A DNA stretch of 20,489 nt from an uncultured Oscillospiraceae bacterium (GTDB lineage: Bacteria > Bacillota_A > Clostridia > Oscillospirales > Oscillospiraceae): the NCBI GenBank assembly GCA_934635515.1, contig CAKTZK010000021.1, positions 1 through 20,489 of the forward strand, written 5' to 3'. Positions 1 to 8,247 of this stretch are shown in pieces. A program made the translations under genes and the position numbers. Each line of letters opens with the position of its first letter. Position 1 is the first letter of the stretch. The notes under the pieces were generated by a model. It did not search any database. It had not been told where the DNA came from and saw only the letters and a program-made list of their open reading frames with translations.

Positions 1-525
<525 letters not shown>

Positions 526-593
526 AAGCACCGCTGTGTGAACAGGCCGAAGGGCTGACCTTATACGACACACGATACATAGAAAAGCGAAGA

Positions 594-628
594 CCGGAGT
601 GCTGCCAGGGCAGCACTCCGGCTTTTTG
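594..628 (+). terminator. Rho-independent terminator of gap
   Basis: A perfect 13-bp inverted repeat (CCGGAGTGCTGCC at 594-606, complement at 609-621, 2-nt centre) is followed by CTTTTTG. It sits 68 bases after the gap stop codon and before the efflux gene. Confidence 0.9.
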
Positions 629-707
629 TAACGGTTTCGTAAATAATGGGAGAGGGCGGTTGCAAAAAAATTTTGCCCATGCTAAACTACTTGCAATGAT
701 GTAATAT

Positions 708-721
708 GGGCCGGTAGGCCC
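708..721. other. Small GC hairpin just upstream of the efflux gene RBS
   Basis: GGGCC (708-712), loop GGTA, GGCCC (717-721) lies directly before the AAGGAG ribosome binding site at 727-732. It could affect translation of the efflux gene. No convincing -35/-10 pair was found between the gap terminator and this gene, although TAATAT at 702-707 is a possible -10. Confidence 0.4.
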
Positions 722-740
722 TGAAAAAGGAGTGGACCGG

Positions 741-3700
741 ATGCCGAGATTCAGCGTGAAAAAACCCCTTACGGTGTTTGTGGCTGTGCTGGCCATATTG
801 GTGCTGGGTGTGGTGGCGTACCTGAAGATGACGCCGGACCTGATGCCCAATATGGATTTTCCCTATGTGGTCATTGTGACCACCAGCCCCGGTGCCAGCC
901 CCGAGACCGTGGAGGCGGACATCACCAAGCCCATGGAGCAGTCCATGGCCACGCTGAATGAAATAAAGCATGTGACCTCCTCCAGCCAAAACAGCGTCTC
1001 CATGGTGGTTCTGGAGTTTGAGCAGGGCGTGAACATGGACTCCACGGGCGTGGACATCCAGCAGAAAATAGCCACCCTCCAGGGCGGCTGGGATGATACC
1101 GTGGGCACCCCCTATGTGCTGAAAATAAACCCCACCATGCTTCCGGTGGCCGTGGCGGCCGTGTCCAGCGACAAGATGGATGTGGCGGAGCTTTCCGAGT
1201 TTGTGGACAGCACCCTCTCCACCAAGCTGGAGGGCATCACCGGCGTAGCCAGCGTCTCCGTCAGCGGTATATTGCAGCGGCAGATGAATGTGATCCTCAG
1301 CCAGGAGAAGCTGGATGCCCTGTCCGAAAAGCTGGCCGCCGCCGTCAGCGCCCGGTTAGATGCCTCCCGGGACCAGCTCCGGCAGACCCGCCAGCAGCTT
1401 TTGGACGCTAAGGAGGCCATCCGCACAGCAGAGGAGACGGCCATTTCCCAGACCGCGGAAAAGGCCCTTTTGGCCGTCCGGGATAGCCTCCGGGAAATGG
1501 ATATCCAGGAGCAGTCCCTCCGGGAAAGACTGACCCTGCTCCAGGAGCTTTTGCAGCGGAAAACCGAGTTGGAGGCAAAAAAGGCCGGCTACGATGCCCG
1601 CATTGCCGCCATTGAAAATAACCCCCTCCTGACGCCCGAGCAGAAGGAGGAGCAGATCGCCGCCATCAAGGCCGAGAGCGAATATATCCGCATCACCTCC
1701 GAGCTGGCGGAGATCGACCTGCGCCTGAAGGCCCTGGGTACGGACTGGGACCATCTGCTGGAGGAAATCGAAAAAACAGCGGAGCAGCTCCGTCAGCTCC
1801 AAGAAAAAATTCAGCAATTCAAGTCCGATAACGCCGTTCTGGCGGGCCTGGTGGAGAAGATCACCTCCGGCGCCATGACCCTGGCCGATGGGGTCCAGCA
1901 GCTCATTTCCGGCAGCGTTCAGATAGACTCGGCCCTGACCCAGCTGGATTCGGGCCTGGCCACACTGGAGCAGAGCCGCTCGGCGGCCCTGGCCCAGACG
2001 GACCTCTCCGGTATGCTGCAGCTGAGCACCGTTTCCGCCCTGCTTACGGCGCAGAATTTTTCCATGCCCGCAGGCTATGTCCAGGAGGACGGCGTGCAGT
2101 ATATGGTGTCCGTGGGCGATACGATCACCACCCAGGAGGACCTGCGCAATTTGGTGCTGCTGGACCTGGGCCTGGAGGGGGTAGATGCCATCCGCCTGGA
2201 GGATGTGGCGGAGGTATTCGTCACCGATAACAGCGATAAGATCTATGCCAAGCTCAACGGCGAAAACGGTGTCACCGTCACCTTTAATAAGCAGTCCAAC
2301 TATGCCACGGCGGAGGTATCCGAAAACATCTCCGACCGCTTCGACCAGCTGGCCCAGGAGTACGACGGCCTGCACTTCACCGCCCTCATGGACCAGGGGG
2401 ATTATATTCGCATCATCATCGGCTCCATCTTTTCCAGTCTGGCCTGGGGCGCCCTGTTTGCCATTTTGATCCTGTATCTGTTCCTGCGTGACCTGCGCCC
2501 CACGGTCATCACCCTGGTCTCCATCCCCATCAGCGTCATTTTCGCCGTGGTGCTCATGTATTTCTGCGGTGTCACCATCAACATGATCTCCCTGTCGGGC
2601 CTGGCCGTGGCAGTGGGTATGCTGGTGGATAACTCCGTGGTGGTCATTGAGAATATTTACCGGCTCCGCTCCCAGGGTGCCAATGTGCGCCAGGCGGCGG
2701 TAGCCGGAGCGGGCCAGGTGCTGGGGGCCATCACTGCCTCCACCCTGACCACCGTGTGCGTGTTTCTGCCCATCGTGTTTGTGGAGGGCATTACCAAGCA
2801 GCTCTTCACAGACCTGGCCCTGACCATGACCTTCTCCCTCCTGGCCAGCCTTCTGATTGCCCTGACCCTGGTTCCGGCCATGGCGGCGGGTATGCTGCAA
2901 AAGCAGAAGCCCATGAAGCCGGGCCTGCTGGATAAAATTTATCCCGGCTACCGCAAGGCCGTGGCCTGGTCCCTGCGCCACAAGGCTGCGGTGCTGGGGA
3001 CGGCGGTGGTGCTTTTGGCAGGCTCGGCAGCCCTGACCATTCACCGGGGCTTCGTATTCATGTCCGAAATCGACCTGAACACCGTCAGCGTCACCATCAC
3101 CATGCCCGAGGGCTGCGACCATGATAAGGCCGCCGAGCTTGCCGACGAGGTGACCCGCCGGGCGCTGACCATTGAAAATGTCCAGACCGTCGGCGCGGCC
3201 ATGTCCTCCAGCTCCGCCATGTCCATGATGAATATGGGCGGCATGGGCGCCGCCGGGGGCGACTACGATGTCACGGCCTATGTCATCGCCCCGGAGGGGG
3301 AGAGCGGCAACGCCGCAGGCCGGGAGCTGGTGGAGCTGTGCAAGGATATGGAGTGTACCGTCTCCTATGCCGGCGCGGCGGACAGCATGACCCAGATGCT
3401 CACCGGCAGCGGCATCACCCTGCAGGTGTACGGCGATGATATGACCGCGCTCCAGGAGGCCGCCAAAATGGCAGGCCGGGCCCTGGAGGGCGTTACCGGC
3501 GTAGAGAGCGTTTCCAACGGCTTGGAGGATGCCGTTCCCGCCATCCATATCACCGTGGACCGGGAGAAGGCCATGACCCACGGCATGACCGTTGCCCAGA
3601 TCTATATGCAGGTGGCCCAGGCTCTGTCCGGCACCACCGCCGGGGCGGACATGACCTTAGACGGCCAGGATATGACCGTCACCATCGGACGGCCCCAGGA

Positions 3701-4691
3701 GCAGCAGGTGACTCTGGATAACCTTATGGACCTGGAGATCACCTCCGGCTCCTCCACCGGCAGCGCCATGAGCTCTATGTCCGGCGGTACCGGCAGCTCT
3801 ATGAGCGGCGCCTCCCTGTCCGGCAGCTCCTCTCTGGGCAGCTCCGCTGCGGCTGTTGCCTCCGCCGATAGCTTCAAGCTGGGCGAGGTGGCCACCCTGG
3901 AGCGCACCGTGAGTCTCAGCACCATCAGCCGCCAGGAGCAGCGCCGGTGCATCACCGTCACCGCCGCCGTGGACGAGGATCACAATGTGACCCGGGTCTC
4001 CTCCGAGGCCATTCGGGCCGTGGAGGCCCTGACCCTCCCGGCGGGTACCTCTGCCGAGTTCAGCGGCGAAAACGAGACCATCATGGAGGCCATGCAGCAG
4101 CTCCTGCTCATGCTCCTGCTGGGCATATTGCTGGTGTACCTGGTGATGGTGGCCCAGTTCCAGTCTCTGAAGTCTCCGTTCATTGTCATGTTCACCATCC
4201 CCCTGGCCTTCACCGGCGGCTTTATCATCCTTCTTGTGTGCGGGGTGGAGCTGAGCGTGGTGTCCCTCATCGGCTTTGTGATGCTGGTGGGCATCATCGT
4301 CAATAACGGCATCGTCCTGGTGGACTATATCAACCAGCTGCGCCTGGAGGGTATGGAGCGTCGGGAGGCCATCATTGAGGCGGGCGTCACCCGCCTGCGC
4401 CCCATCCTCATGACCTCCATCACCACGATCCTGGGTCTGCTGGTCATGGCCTTTGGCGGCGATGCAGGCACAGCCCTGATGCAGCCCATGGCCCTGGTGT
4501 GCATCGGCGGACTGGTGTACGCTACGCTGATGACGCTGCTGGTGGTGCCGTGTATGTACGACATCATCAGCCGCAGGGAGCTGCGGAAGGTAGCTGAGAG
4601 CGACCTGACCTACCGGGAGGACACGCATTTGCCGGAGGGGCAGAGCGACCCGGAGGAGAAAATGTCCCGGGATAAGGATGCGGCTCAATAA
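741..4691 (+). CDS. RND-family (HAE1/SwrC-like) efflux transporter with a long coiled-coil insert
   Basis: This is a predicted proton-driven exporter of the AcrB/SwrC superfamily in the cytoplasmic membrane; the substrate is unknown. The ATG at 741 is preferred because AAGGAG lies 8 bases upstream; an in-frame GTG at 732 overlaps that RBS. The protein is 1316 residues, against about 1050 for the family. Seen in order: N-terminal TM helix; porter region; a Glu/Gln/Leu-rich coiled coil replacing a short loop at about residues 185-433, ending in heptads such as ITSGAMTLADGVQQLISGS; NFSMPAG and the rest of the porter; TM2-6 with VGMLVDNSVVVIEN (the second Asp of the usual VDD proton relay is Asn); second porter half with Met/Gly- and Ser/Gly/Met-rich stretches near residues 820-845 and 1000-1045; TM8-12 with LVGIIVNNGIVLVDYINQLR. 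No adaptor or TolC-type gene is adjacent, as expected for a monoderm. Confidence 0.9.
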   Translation: MPRFSVKKPLTVFVAVLAILVLGVVAYLKMTPDLMPNMDFPYVVIVTTSPGASPETVEADITKPMEQSMATLNEIKHVTSSSQNSVSMVVLEFEQGVNMDSTGVDIQQKIATLQGGWDDTVGTPYVLKINPTMLPVAVAAVSSDKMDVAELSEFVDSTLSTKLEGITGVASVSVSGILQRQMNVILSQEKLDALSEKLAAAVSARLDASRDQLRQTRQQLLDAKEAIRTAEETAISQTAEKALLAVRDSLREMDIQEQSLRERLTLLQELLQRKTELEAKKAGYDARIAAIENNPLLTPEQKEEQIAAIKAESEYIRITSELAEIDLRLKALGTDWDHLLEEIEKTAEQLRQLQEKIQQFKSDNAVLAGLVEKITSGAMTLADGVQQLISGSVQIDSALTQLDSGLATLEQSRSAALAQTDLSGMLQLSTVSALLTAQNFSMPAGYVQEDGVQYMVSVGDTITTQEDLRNLVLLDLGLEGVDAIRLEDVAEVFVTDNSDKIYAKLNGENGVTVTFNKQSNYATAEVSENISDRFDQLAQEYDGLHFTALMDQGDYIRIIIGSIFSSLAWGALFAILILYLFLRDLRPTVITLVSIPISVIFAVVLMYFCGVTINMISLSGLAVAVGMLVDNSVVVIENIYRLRSQGANVRQAAVAGAGQVLGAITASTLTTVCVFLPIVFVEGITKQLFTDLALTMTFSLLASLLIALTLVPAMAAGMLQKQKPMKPGLLDKIYPGYRKAVAWSLRHKAAVLGTAVVLLAGSAALTIHRGFVFMSEIDLNTVSVTITMPEGCDHDKAAELADEVTRRALTIENVQTVGAAMSSSSAMSMMNMGGMGAAGGDYDVTAYVIAPEGESGNAAGRELVELCKDMECTVSYAGAADSMTQMLTGSGITLQVYGDDMTALQEAAKMAGRALEGVTGVESVSNGLEDAVPAIHITVDREKAMTHGMTVAQIYMQVAQALSGTTAGADMTLDGQDMTVTIGRPQEQQVTLDNLMDLEITSGSSTGSAMSSMSGGTGSSMSGASLSGSSSLGSSAAAVASADSFKLGEVATLERTVSLSTISRQEQRRCITVTAAVDEDHNVTRVSSEAIRAVEALTLPAGTSAEFSGENETIMEAMQQLLLMLLLGILLVYLVMVAQFQSLKSPFIVMFTIPLAFTGGFIILLVCGVELSVVSLIGFVMLVGIIVNNGIVLVDYINQLRLEGMERREAIIEAGVTRLRPILMTSITTILGLLVMAFGGDAGTALMQPMALVCIGGLVYATLMTLLVVPCMYDIISRRELRKVAESDLTYREDTHLPEGQSDPEEKMSRDKDAAQ

Positions 4692-4703
4692 CACAATAGC
4701 TTT

Positions 4704-4736
4704 AAGCGCACGGCTGAAAATGCCGTGCGCTTTTTT
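4704..4736 (+). terminator. Rho-independent terminator of the efflux gene
   Basis: The 11-bp stem AAGCGCACGGC (4704-4714) pairs with GCCGTGCGCTT (4722-4732) around a 7-nt loop. A run of six T begins at the stem end (4731-4736). It starts 13 bases after the stop codon and also marks the left edge of the AT-rich RM island. Confidence 0.9.
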
Positions 4737-4778
4737 GATTGCTATCGTTTTAATGTTGGATAGACTGGGGCTGTTTTT

Positions 4779-5405
4779 TTAGTCAAGATATTGTTTCAGG
4801 TAATTGTTGAAATGATCGACCAAATCTTTGTCTGTCATCTTTGGACGCCACATAAAATAATTCTTATCATATTTATCAAACCAGAAAGCAATCTCGCGGT
4901 TGCGCTTTGGGTCACGTGTAATATCACCTTCTAACACAATCCAGAATGGCAATATATCCCCACTTGTGATGCCGCTTAACTCTCGATATTTCTTCATAAG
5001 ACCGGGAGTAAACAGCTTACACATTCTTTCGTGCACATTGCCCCGTCCAGCACGTGGTGTTTTACCTTCAACCCAACCATCTTGGCGTTTGACTTCACCA
5101 AAGAGAATCTTGCCGGATTTTTTATTGCGTATAGAAAAATCCGGGAATACACCCCAGCCTCTTCTTTTCGCATTTTTCATAGCATCTTCGCTGGGAGTAA
5201 ATATTTCAGATAACGTTTTATCTGGTAATACTACATGTTCATATAGATGTTTTAAATCCTTAGGGTGATCGTTGACCTCATAAATAGATGGATCAAGATT
5301 CGAACGAAGTGCTGTAATCAAATTTTTTTCTGCAGAACCTGCAAGTCCTCGTGGCCCAGATTTAGTTTGCCAATTTTTCCTCTTTCTCAATGCATTGCCT
5401 GCCAT
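4779..5405 (-). CDS. MunI-like type II restriction endonuclease (predicted CAATTG-specific)
   Basis: This predicted type II endonuclease cuts unmodified DNA. It matches R.MunI, as I remember its sequence, along most of its length: KHLYEHVVLPD, GEVKRQDGWVEGK, AGRGN-HER-CKLFTPGL, LEGDITRDPKR, NYFMWRP and a C-terminal YLD. The PD-(D/E)XK site is visible as P88-D89 and E104-V-K106, with the same 15- and 2-residue spacing as MunI D83/E98/K100. From the ATG at 5405 it is 208 residues, close to the family's roughly 200. That start has a G-rich RBS (AGGGGG) overlapping the controller gene's stop, 10 bases away. A TTG at 5441 would overlap the controller but lacks an RBS. Composition is far more AT-rich than the flanks, a sign of horizontal transfer. 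CAATTG specificity is inferred from similarity, not seen. Confidence 0.92.
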   Translation of the reverse strand: MAGNALRKRKNWQTKSGPRGLAGSAEKNLITALRSNLDPSIYEVNDHPKDLKHLYEHVVLPDKTLSEIFTPSEDAMKNAKRRGWGVFPDFSIRNKKSGKILFGEVKRQDGWVEGKTPRAGRGNVHERMCKLFTPGLMKKYRELSGITSGDILPFWIVLEGDITRDPKRNREIAFWFDKYDKNYFMWRPKMTDKDLVDHFNNYLKQYLD

Positions 5406-5415
5406 ATGTAACCCC

Positions 5416-5622
5416 CTATAGTCCTTTAAAAAGTTCTTCAAGAGATATACCGAGACCTTGAGCGATTTTAGCTATATTATTAATAGAGATATTTCGTTTA
5501 CCACTTTCTACAGAGGCATAATAAGTTCTGTCCATATCTATAGATAATGCAAACTTTTCTTGACTCAGGCCTTTAGCGTTTCTAAGCGCTCTAATGCGTG
5601 CACCAAATTGTTTTGTAATCAT
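5416..5622 (-). CDS. XRE-family controller (C) protein of the RM system
   Basis: This 68-residue helix-turn-helix protein has the size and fold expected of RM controller proteins, which bind C-boxes, activate their own and the nuclease gene and delay nuclease expression after transfer. The HTH spans about residues 7-60 (IRALRNAKGLSQEKFALSID, then YYASVESGKRNISINNI, ending LGISLEELFKGL). The ATG at 5622 has the RBS AGAGGTG about 8 bases upstream on the minus strand. It lies 10 bases before the nuclease start and is certainly co-transcribed with it. The methyltransferase is divergent. A general XRE repressor is the alternative, but position and size make a C protein much more likely. Confidence 0.88.
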   Translation of the reverse strand: MITKQFGARIRALRNAKGLSQEKFALSIDMDRTYYASVESGKRNISINNIAKIAQGLGISLEELFKGL

Positions 5623-5648
5623 AGAAGCACCTCTTTACATAATGAAAT

Positions 5649-5675
5649 ACTATATGTTGCTGGCATTTAAGACAA
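5649..5675 (-). promoter_or_regulatory. Possible weak promoter for controller and endonuclease
   Basis: Reading leftward, TTGTCT (5675-5670) and TATAGT (5654-5649) are separated by a short 15-bp spacer, ahead of the controller ATG at 5622. The poor spacing suits a promoter that needs activation by the C protein. This is inference from sequence only. Confidence 0.4.
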
Positions 5676-5678
5676 CGG

Positions 5679-5690
5679 GTTATAAGTAAC
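5679..5690. promoter_or_regulatory. Candidate C-box operator
   Basis: GTTATAAGTAAC is an imperfect palindrome with GTTA/TAAC arms around a TATA-containing core. It lies between the two divergent promoters. Known C-boxes have a TATA-like centre with GACT/AGTC arms, and this matches only loosely. Confidence 0.3.
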
Positions 5691-5697
5691 AAATATA

Positions 5698-5726
5698 TTG
5701 ACTATTAGCAGGTTGCGTATTATAAT
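5698..5726 (+). promoter_or_regulatory. Strong sigma-A-type promoter for the methyltransferase
   Basis: TTGACT (5698-5703), a 17-bp spacer and a perfect TATAAT (5721-5726) predict a start near 5733, about 33 bases before the methyltransferase ATG. The -10 region is itself inside an AT-rich palindrome (ATTATAAT). Confidence 0.8.
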
Positions 5727-5765
5727 TAACGGCAATAGGTAGCAGTTGAAGAATGGAGATATAGC

Positions 5766-6479
5766 ATGCTAAATGAAAAAAAAGAAGAAATAACGGCATA
5801 TTCGATATATAGAGTCCAACAAAAAGAAAGAGTCAAGATTAATCCGCTCCAGGATATCTATCCGTACTTGCCGAATAAGAAATATCAGGTTATTTATGCA
5901 GACCCACCTTGGGATTATGGCGGGAAAATGCAATATGATAAGACTGTGCTTAAGGAAGAAAATGGTGGATTTGAGAAAAAGATTTTTTTAAGCTCCGCCG
6001 AGTTCAAATATCCGACTATAAAGCTTAAAGACCTAAAAAAATTGGACGTATCTTCTATTGCAGATGACGATTGTATTTTGTTTATGTGGACTACAGGCCC
6101 ACAGATGGCTAACTCTATTGAACTTGGGAAGGCATGGGGGTTTGAATATAAAACGGTTGCATTTGTATGGGATAAGATGGTGCATAATCCTGGCAGGTAT
6201 ACACTTAGTCAGACCGAGTTTGTTTTGGCATTTAAGCGAGGAAAGTTCCCACAACCACGTGGAGCAAGAAATGTTAGACAGATGGTTACAGTTCACAGAG
6301 GCGAACATAGTGTGAAACCTGTCGAAGTCATTGAAGGAATAACTAAAATGTTTCCGAATCAAATGAAAATAGAGTTATTTGCGCGAAACAATTATGAAGG
6401 ATGGGATAATTGGGGACTTGAAATACCAAATAGCGAAATTGAAATTGAAACAGGATTGAATCAAAAAATTTGGAAATAA
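5766..6479 (+). CDS. MT-A70-type adenine-N6 DNA methyltransferase of the MunI-like RM system
   Basis: This enzyme is predicted to methylate adenine at the endonuclease's recognition site, protecting the host chromosome. The catalytic motif DPPW is at residues 46-49 in VIYADPPWDYGG. Other MT-A70 features follow: FMWTTGPQM, AFVWDKM, the KPVEVIEGI motif near residue 184 and ELFARNNYEGWDNWG near residues 203-217, which forms part of the SAM pocket. It is 237 residues. M.MunI belongs to this same lineage according to published classification, which supports pairing it with the divergent endonuclease. The ATG at 5766 is preceded by TGGAGA. It shares the AT-rich composition of the cassette. Alone it could be an orphan or phage methyltransferase, but its place beside the C and R genes makes the RM role very likely. 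Confidence 0.9.
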   Translation: MLNEKKEEITAYSIYRVQQKERVKINPLQDIYPYLPNKKYQVIYADPPWDYGGKMQYDKTVLKEENGGFEKKIFLSSAEFKYPTIKLKDLKKLDVSSIADDDCILFMWTTGPQMANSIELGKAWGFEYKTVAFVWDKMVHNPGRYTLSQTEFVLAFKRGKFPQPRGARNVRQMVTVHRGEHSVKPVEVIEGITKMFPNQMKIELFARNNYEGWDNWGLEIPNSEIEIETGLNQKIWK

Positions 6480-6502
6480 ACAGATAATATTACTGCGTAT
6501 GT

Positions 6503-6543
6503 AATAAGGGGTTCCGGCCTTATTGGTTGGAGCCTCTTATTTT
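6503..6543 (+). terminator. Terminator after the methyltransferase
   Basis: AATAAGGGGTTCC (6503-6515) pairs with GGAGCCTCTTATT (6529-6541) over 13 positions, including two G-T pairs, with a 13-nt loop. The stem runs into TTATTTTG. It closes the RM island on the right. Confidence 0.65.
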
Positions 6544-6683
6544 GCCTTGTATTAAATACATATAAAATCGGATGACAAAGTAGTAACAACAGATCTGCTC
6601 GTAAAAGTGCTGGTTACCTGGGGGGCGATGGCGGCATAGTATGAGCCGGAGAGTCATTTCTTTGTGCAAAGGAGGCAGATCAA
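6544..6683 (+). other. Leader region upstream of the ABC importer
   Basis: This 140-base gap moves from AT-rich island DNA to GC-rich host DNA near 6600. TAAAAT at 6563-6568 is a possible -10, with a weak TTGCCT 15 bases upstream. AAAGGAGG at 6669-6676 is the RBS for the ATPase. No thiamine (THI-box) or other riboswitch consensus was recognised. Confidence 0.4.
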
Positions 6684-7439
6684 ATGATTCATCTTCGCGG
6701 TGCGTCCTTTGTCTACCAGGCGCCCGACGGTGAGGTGGAGGCTCTGCGGCAGGTGGATATGGACATTGCCCCGGGGGAGTTTTGCAGCGTGGTGGGACCC
6801 TCCGGCTGCGGAAAGTCCACGCTGCTGTCGGTGATCTCCGGGCTGGAGAAGCTGACATCCGGGACGGTGGAGGTGGACGGGGCTCCGGTACAGGGGCCGT
6901 CGGATAAAATAGGATTCATGCCCCAGCGGGACCAGCTCTTTCCCTGGCGCACTATCCGGGACAACGTGACCCTGGGACTGTCCGTCCTGGGTAAGTGCAC
7001 CCCGGAAAACCTGGACTACGCCGACACCCTCCTGCGGCGCTACGGTTTATGGGAATTTGCCAAAAAGCGGCCGGCCCAGCTCTCCGGCGGCATGCGCCAG
7101 CGGTGCGCCCTCATCCGCACCATGGCCACAAATCCGAAAATTCTGCTGCTGGATGAGCCGTTCTCGGCCCTGGATTTCCAGACGAGACTCTCGGTGTCCT
7201 CGGACATCGGGCGCATTATCCGCCGGGAGGGAAAGACGGCGCTCCTGGTCACCCACGACATTTCCGAGGCCATCAGCCTTTCGGACCGCATTTTCGTTCT
7301 CAGCGCCCGGCCCGCCGTGGTGAAAAACGTCCACGACCTGGAGAAGCTTCGGGGGCTTTCCCCTCTGGAGCGGCGGGACACAGAGGCGTTCCACACTTAT
7401 TTTCAGGCCATTTGGAAGGAGCTGGATCACCATGAATAG
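6684..7439 (+). CDS. ABC importer ATPase, nitrate/sulfonate/taurine (SsuB/TauB-like) type
   Basis: This cytoplasmic ATPase subunit would power uptake through the permease encoded next. The 251-residue protein shows all ABC motifs: Walker A GPSGCGKST (residues 38-46), Q-loop QRDQLFPWRT, signature LSGGMRQR (about 133), Walker B ILLLDEPFSALD (about 153) and H-loop VTHD (about 188). The Q-loop sequence FPWRT is typical of the SsuB/TauB/ThiZ group. The ATG at 6684 has AAAGGAGG 7 bases upstream. Its last codons overlap the permease start by 8 bases, indicating translational coupling. Substrate cannot be read from the ATPase. Confidence 0.92.
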   Translation: MIHLRGASFVYQAPDGEVEALRQVDMDIAPGEFCSVVGPSGCGKSTLLSVISGLEKLTSGTVEVDGAPVQGPSDKIGFMPQRDQLFPWRTIRDNVTLGLSVLGKCTPENLDYADTLLRRYGLWEFAKKRPAQLSGGMRQRCALIRTMATNPKILLLDEPFSALDFQTRLSVSSDIGRIIRREGKTALLVTHDISEAISLSDRIFVLSARPAVVKNVHDLEKLRGLSPLERRDTEAFHTYFQAIWKELDHHE

Positions 7440-8247
7440 TCCCTCCCTGTCGCCGGGCCGGCAGGCGTATCTGCTGGCGGTGCGGCGGCAGAAGCGGCAG
7501 GTGCGGCTGTGGCAGGCGGCACTGCTGGCGGGCCTGCTGGCCCTGTGGGAGCTGAGCTGCCGGGTGGGCCTGTCCGACGGCTTTCTCATCAGCAGTCCCA
7601 GCCGCATGGCCGCCACCTTCGTCTCCCTTTGCCGCAGCGGCGACCTGTGGCGGCACATAGGCGTTTCCTGCGGGGAGACGGTCATCGGCTTTCTCTCCGG
7701 CACCGCCCTGGGCACGGCGGTGGCCATCTGTATGTGGTGGTCGGGGAAGCTGGCCCAGATTTTAGACCCGTATCTAGTGGTGCTCAATGCCTTGCCCAAA
7801 ACGGCCCTGGGCCCCATTTTCATCGTGTGGATGGGGGCGGGACAGGGGGCCATCATCGTCATGACCCTGGCCATCTCCCTGATCGTAACCATACTGAATA
7901 TGTACCAGGGGTTTCTCTCTACGGATGAGGAAAAAATTCGGCTGCTGCGCTCTTTGGGAGCCAGCCGGTGGCAGATACTGTGGCTGTTGGTGTTCCCGGC
8001 CAACGCGCCCACCCTGTTTTCTACCCTAAAGGTGAATGTGGGGCTATCCTGGGTGGGCGTCATCATGGGCGAGTTTCTGGTCTCGCAGGCCGGACTGGGG
8101 TATCTCATCGTCTACGGCTCTCAGGTGTTCAACATGGATCTGGTGATGACCAGCGTGGTGATCCTGGCGGTGGCGGCGGTGGTGATGTACCGGCTGGTGC
8201 TGTGGGTGGAAAAAATCTTAAATCGGTTTTGGGGGAAAGGACTATGA
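7432..8247 (+). CDS. ABC importer permease (SsuC/TauC-like)
   Basis: This membrane subunit is expected to form a homodimeric channel. It has 271 residues with about six hydrophobic segments, including residues 24-44, 84-104, 110-160 and 236-258. The cytoplasmic EAA-type loop that docks on the ATPase is seen near residues 170-215 (RSLGASRWQILWLLVFPA, then GLSWVGVIMGEFL). The N-terminus begins with a basic, Arg/Gln-rich stretch. The gene overlaps the ATPase by 8 bases and its TGA overlaps the next ATG (ATGA), so all three genes form one coupled operon. Confidence 0.9.
   Translation: MNSPSLSPGRQAYLLAVRRQKRQVRLWQAALLAGLLALWELSCRVGLSDGFLISSPSRMAATFVSLCRSGDLWRHIGVSCGETVIGFLSGTALGTAVAICMWWSGKLAQILDPYLVVLNALPKTALGPIFIVWMGAGQGAIIVMTLAISLIVTILNMYQGFLSTDEEKIRLLRSLGASRWQILWLLVFPANAPTLFSTLKVNVGLSWVGVIMGEFLVSQAGLGYLIVYGSQVFNMDLVMTSVVILAVAAVVMYRLVLWVEKILNRFWGKGL

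Noticed and set aside
1356..3581. A long minus-strand open frame (741 codons) opposite the RND gene
   Set aside because: It is rich in His, Gln and Gly, shows no family motifs or RBS, and is the reverse-complement shadow of a clear plus-strand gene with GC-rich codons.
5406..5441. Longer endonuclease start at a TTG at 5441
   Set aside because: It has no RBS, and the ATG at 5405 has a G-rich RBS and gives the family's normal length.
6544..6683. Possible thiamine or other riboswitch before the ABC importer
   Set aside because: No THI-box or other known riboswitch core motif is visible in the leader.
7968..8243. Upstream extension of the substrate-binding protein frame into the permease gene
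   Set aside because: The ATG at 8244 has a good RBS and opens a classical lipoprotein signal peptide; the extension would bury it.
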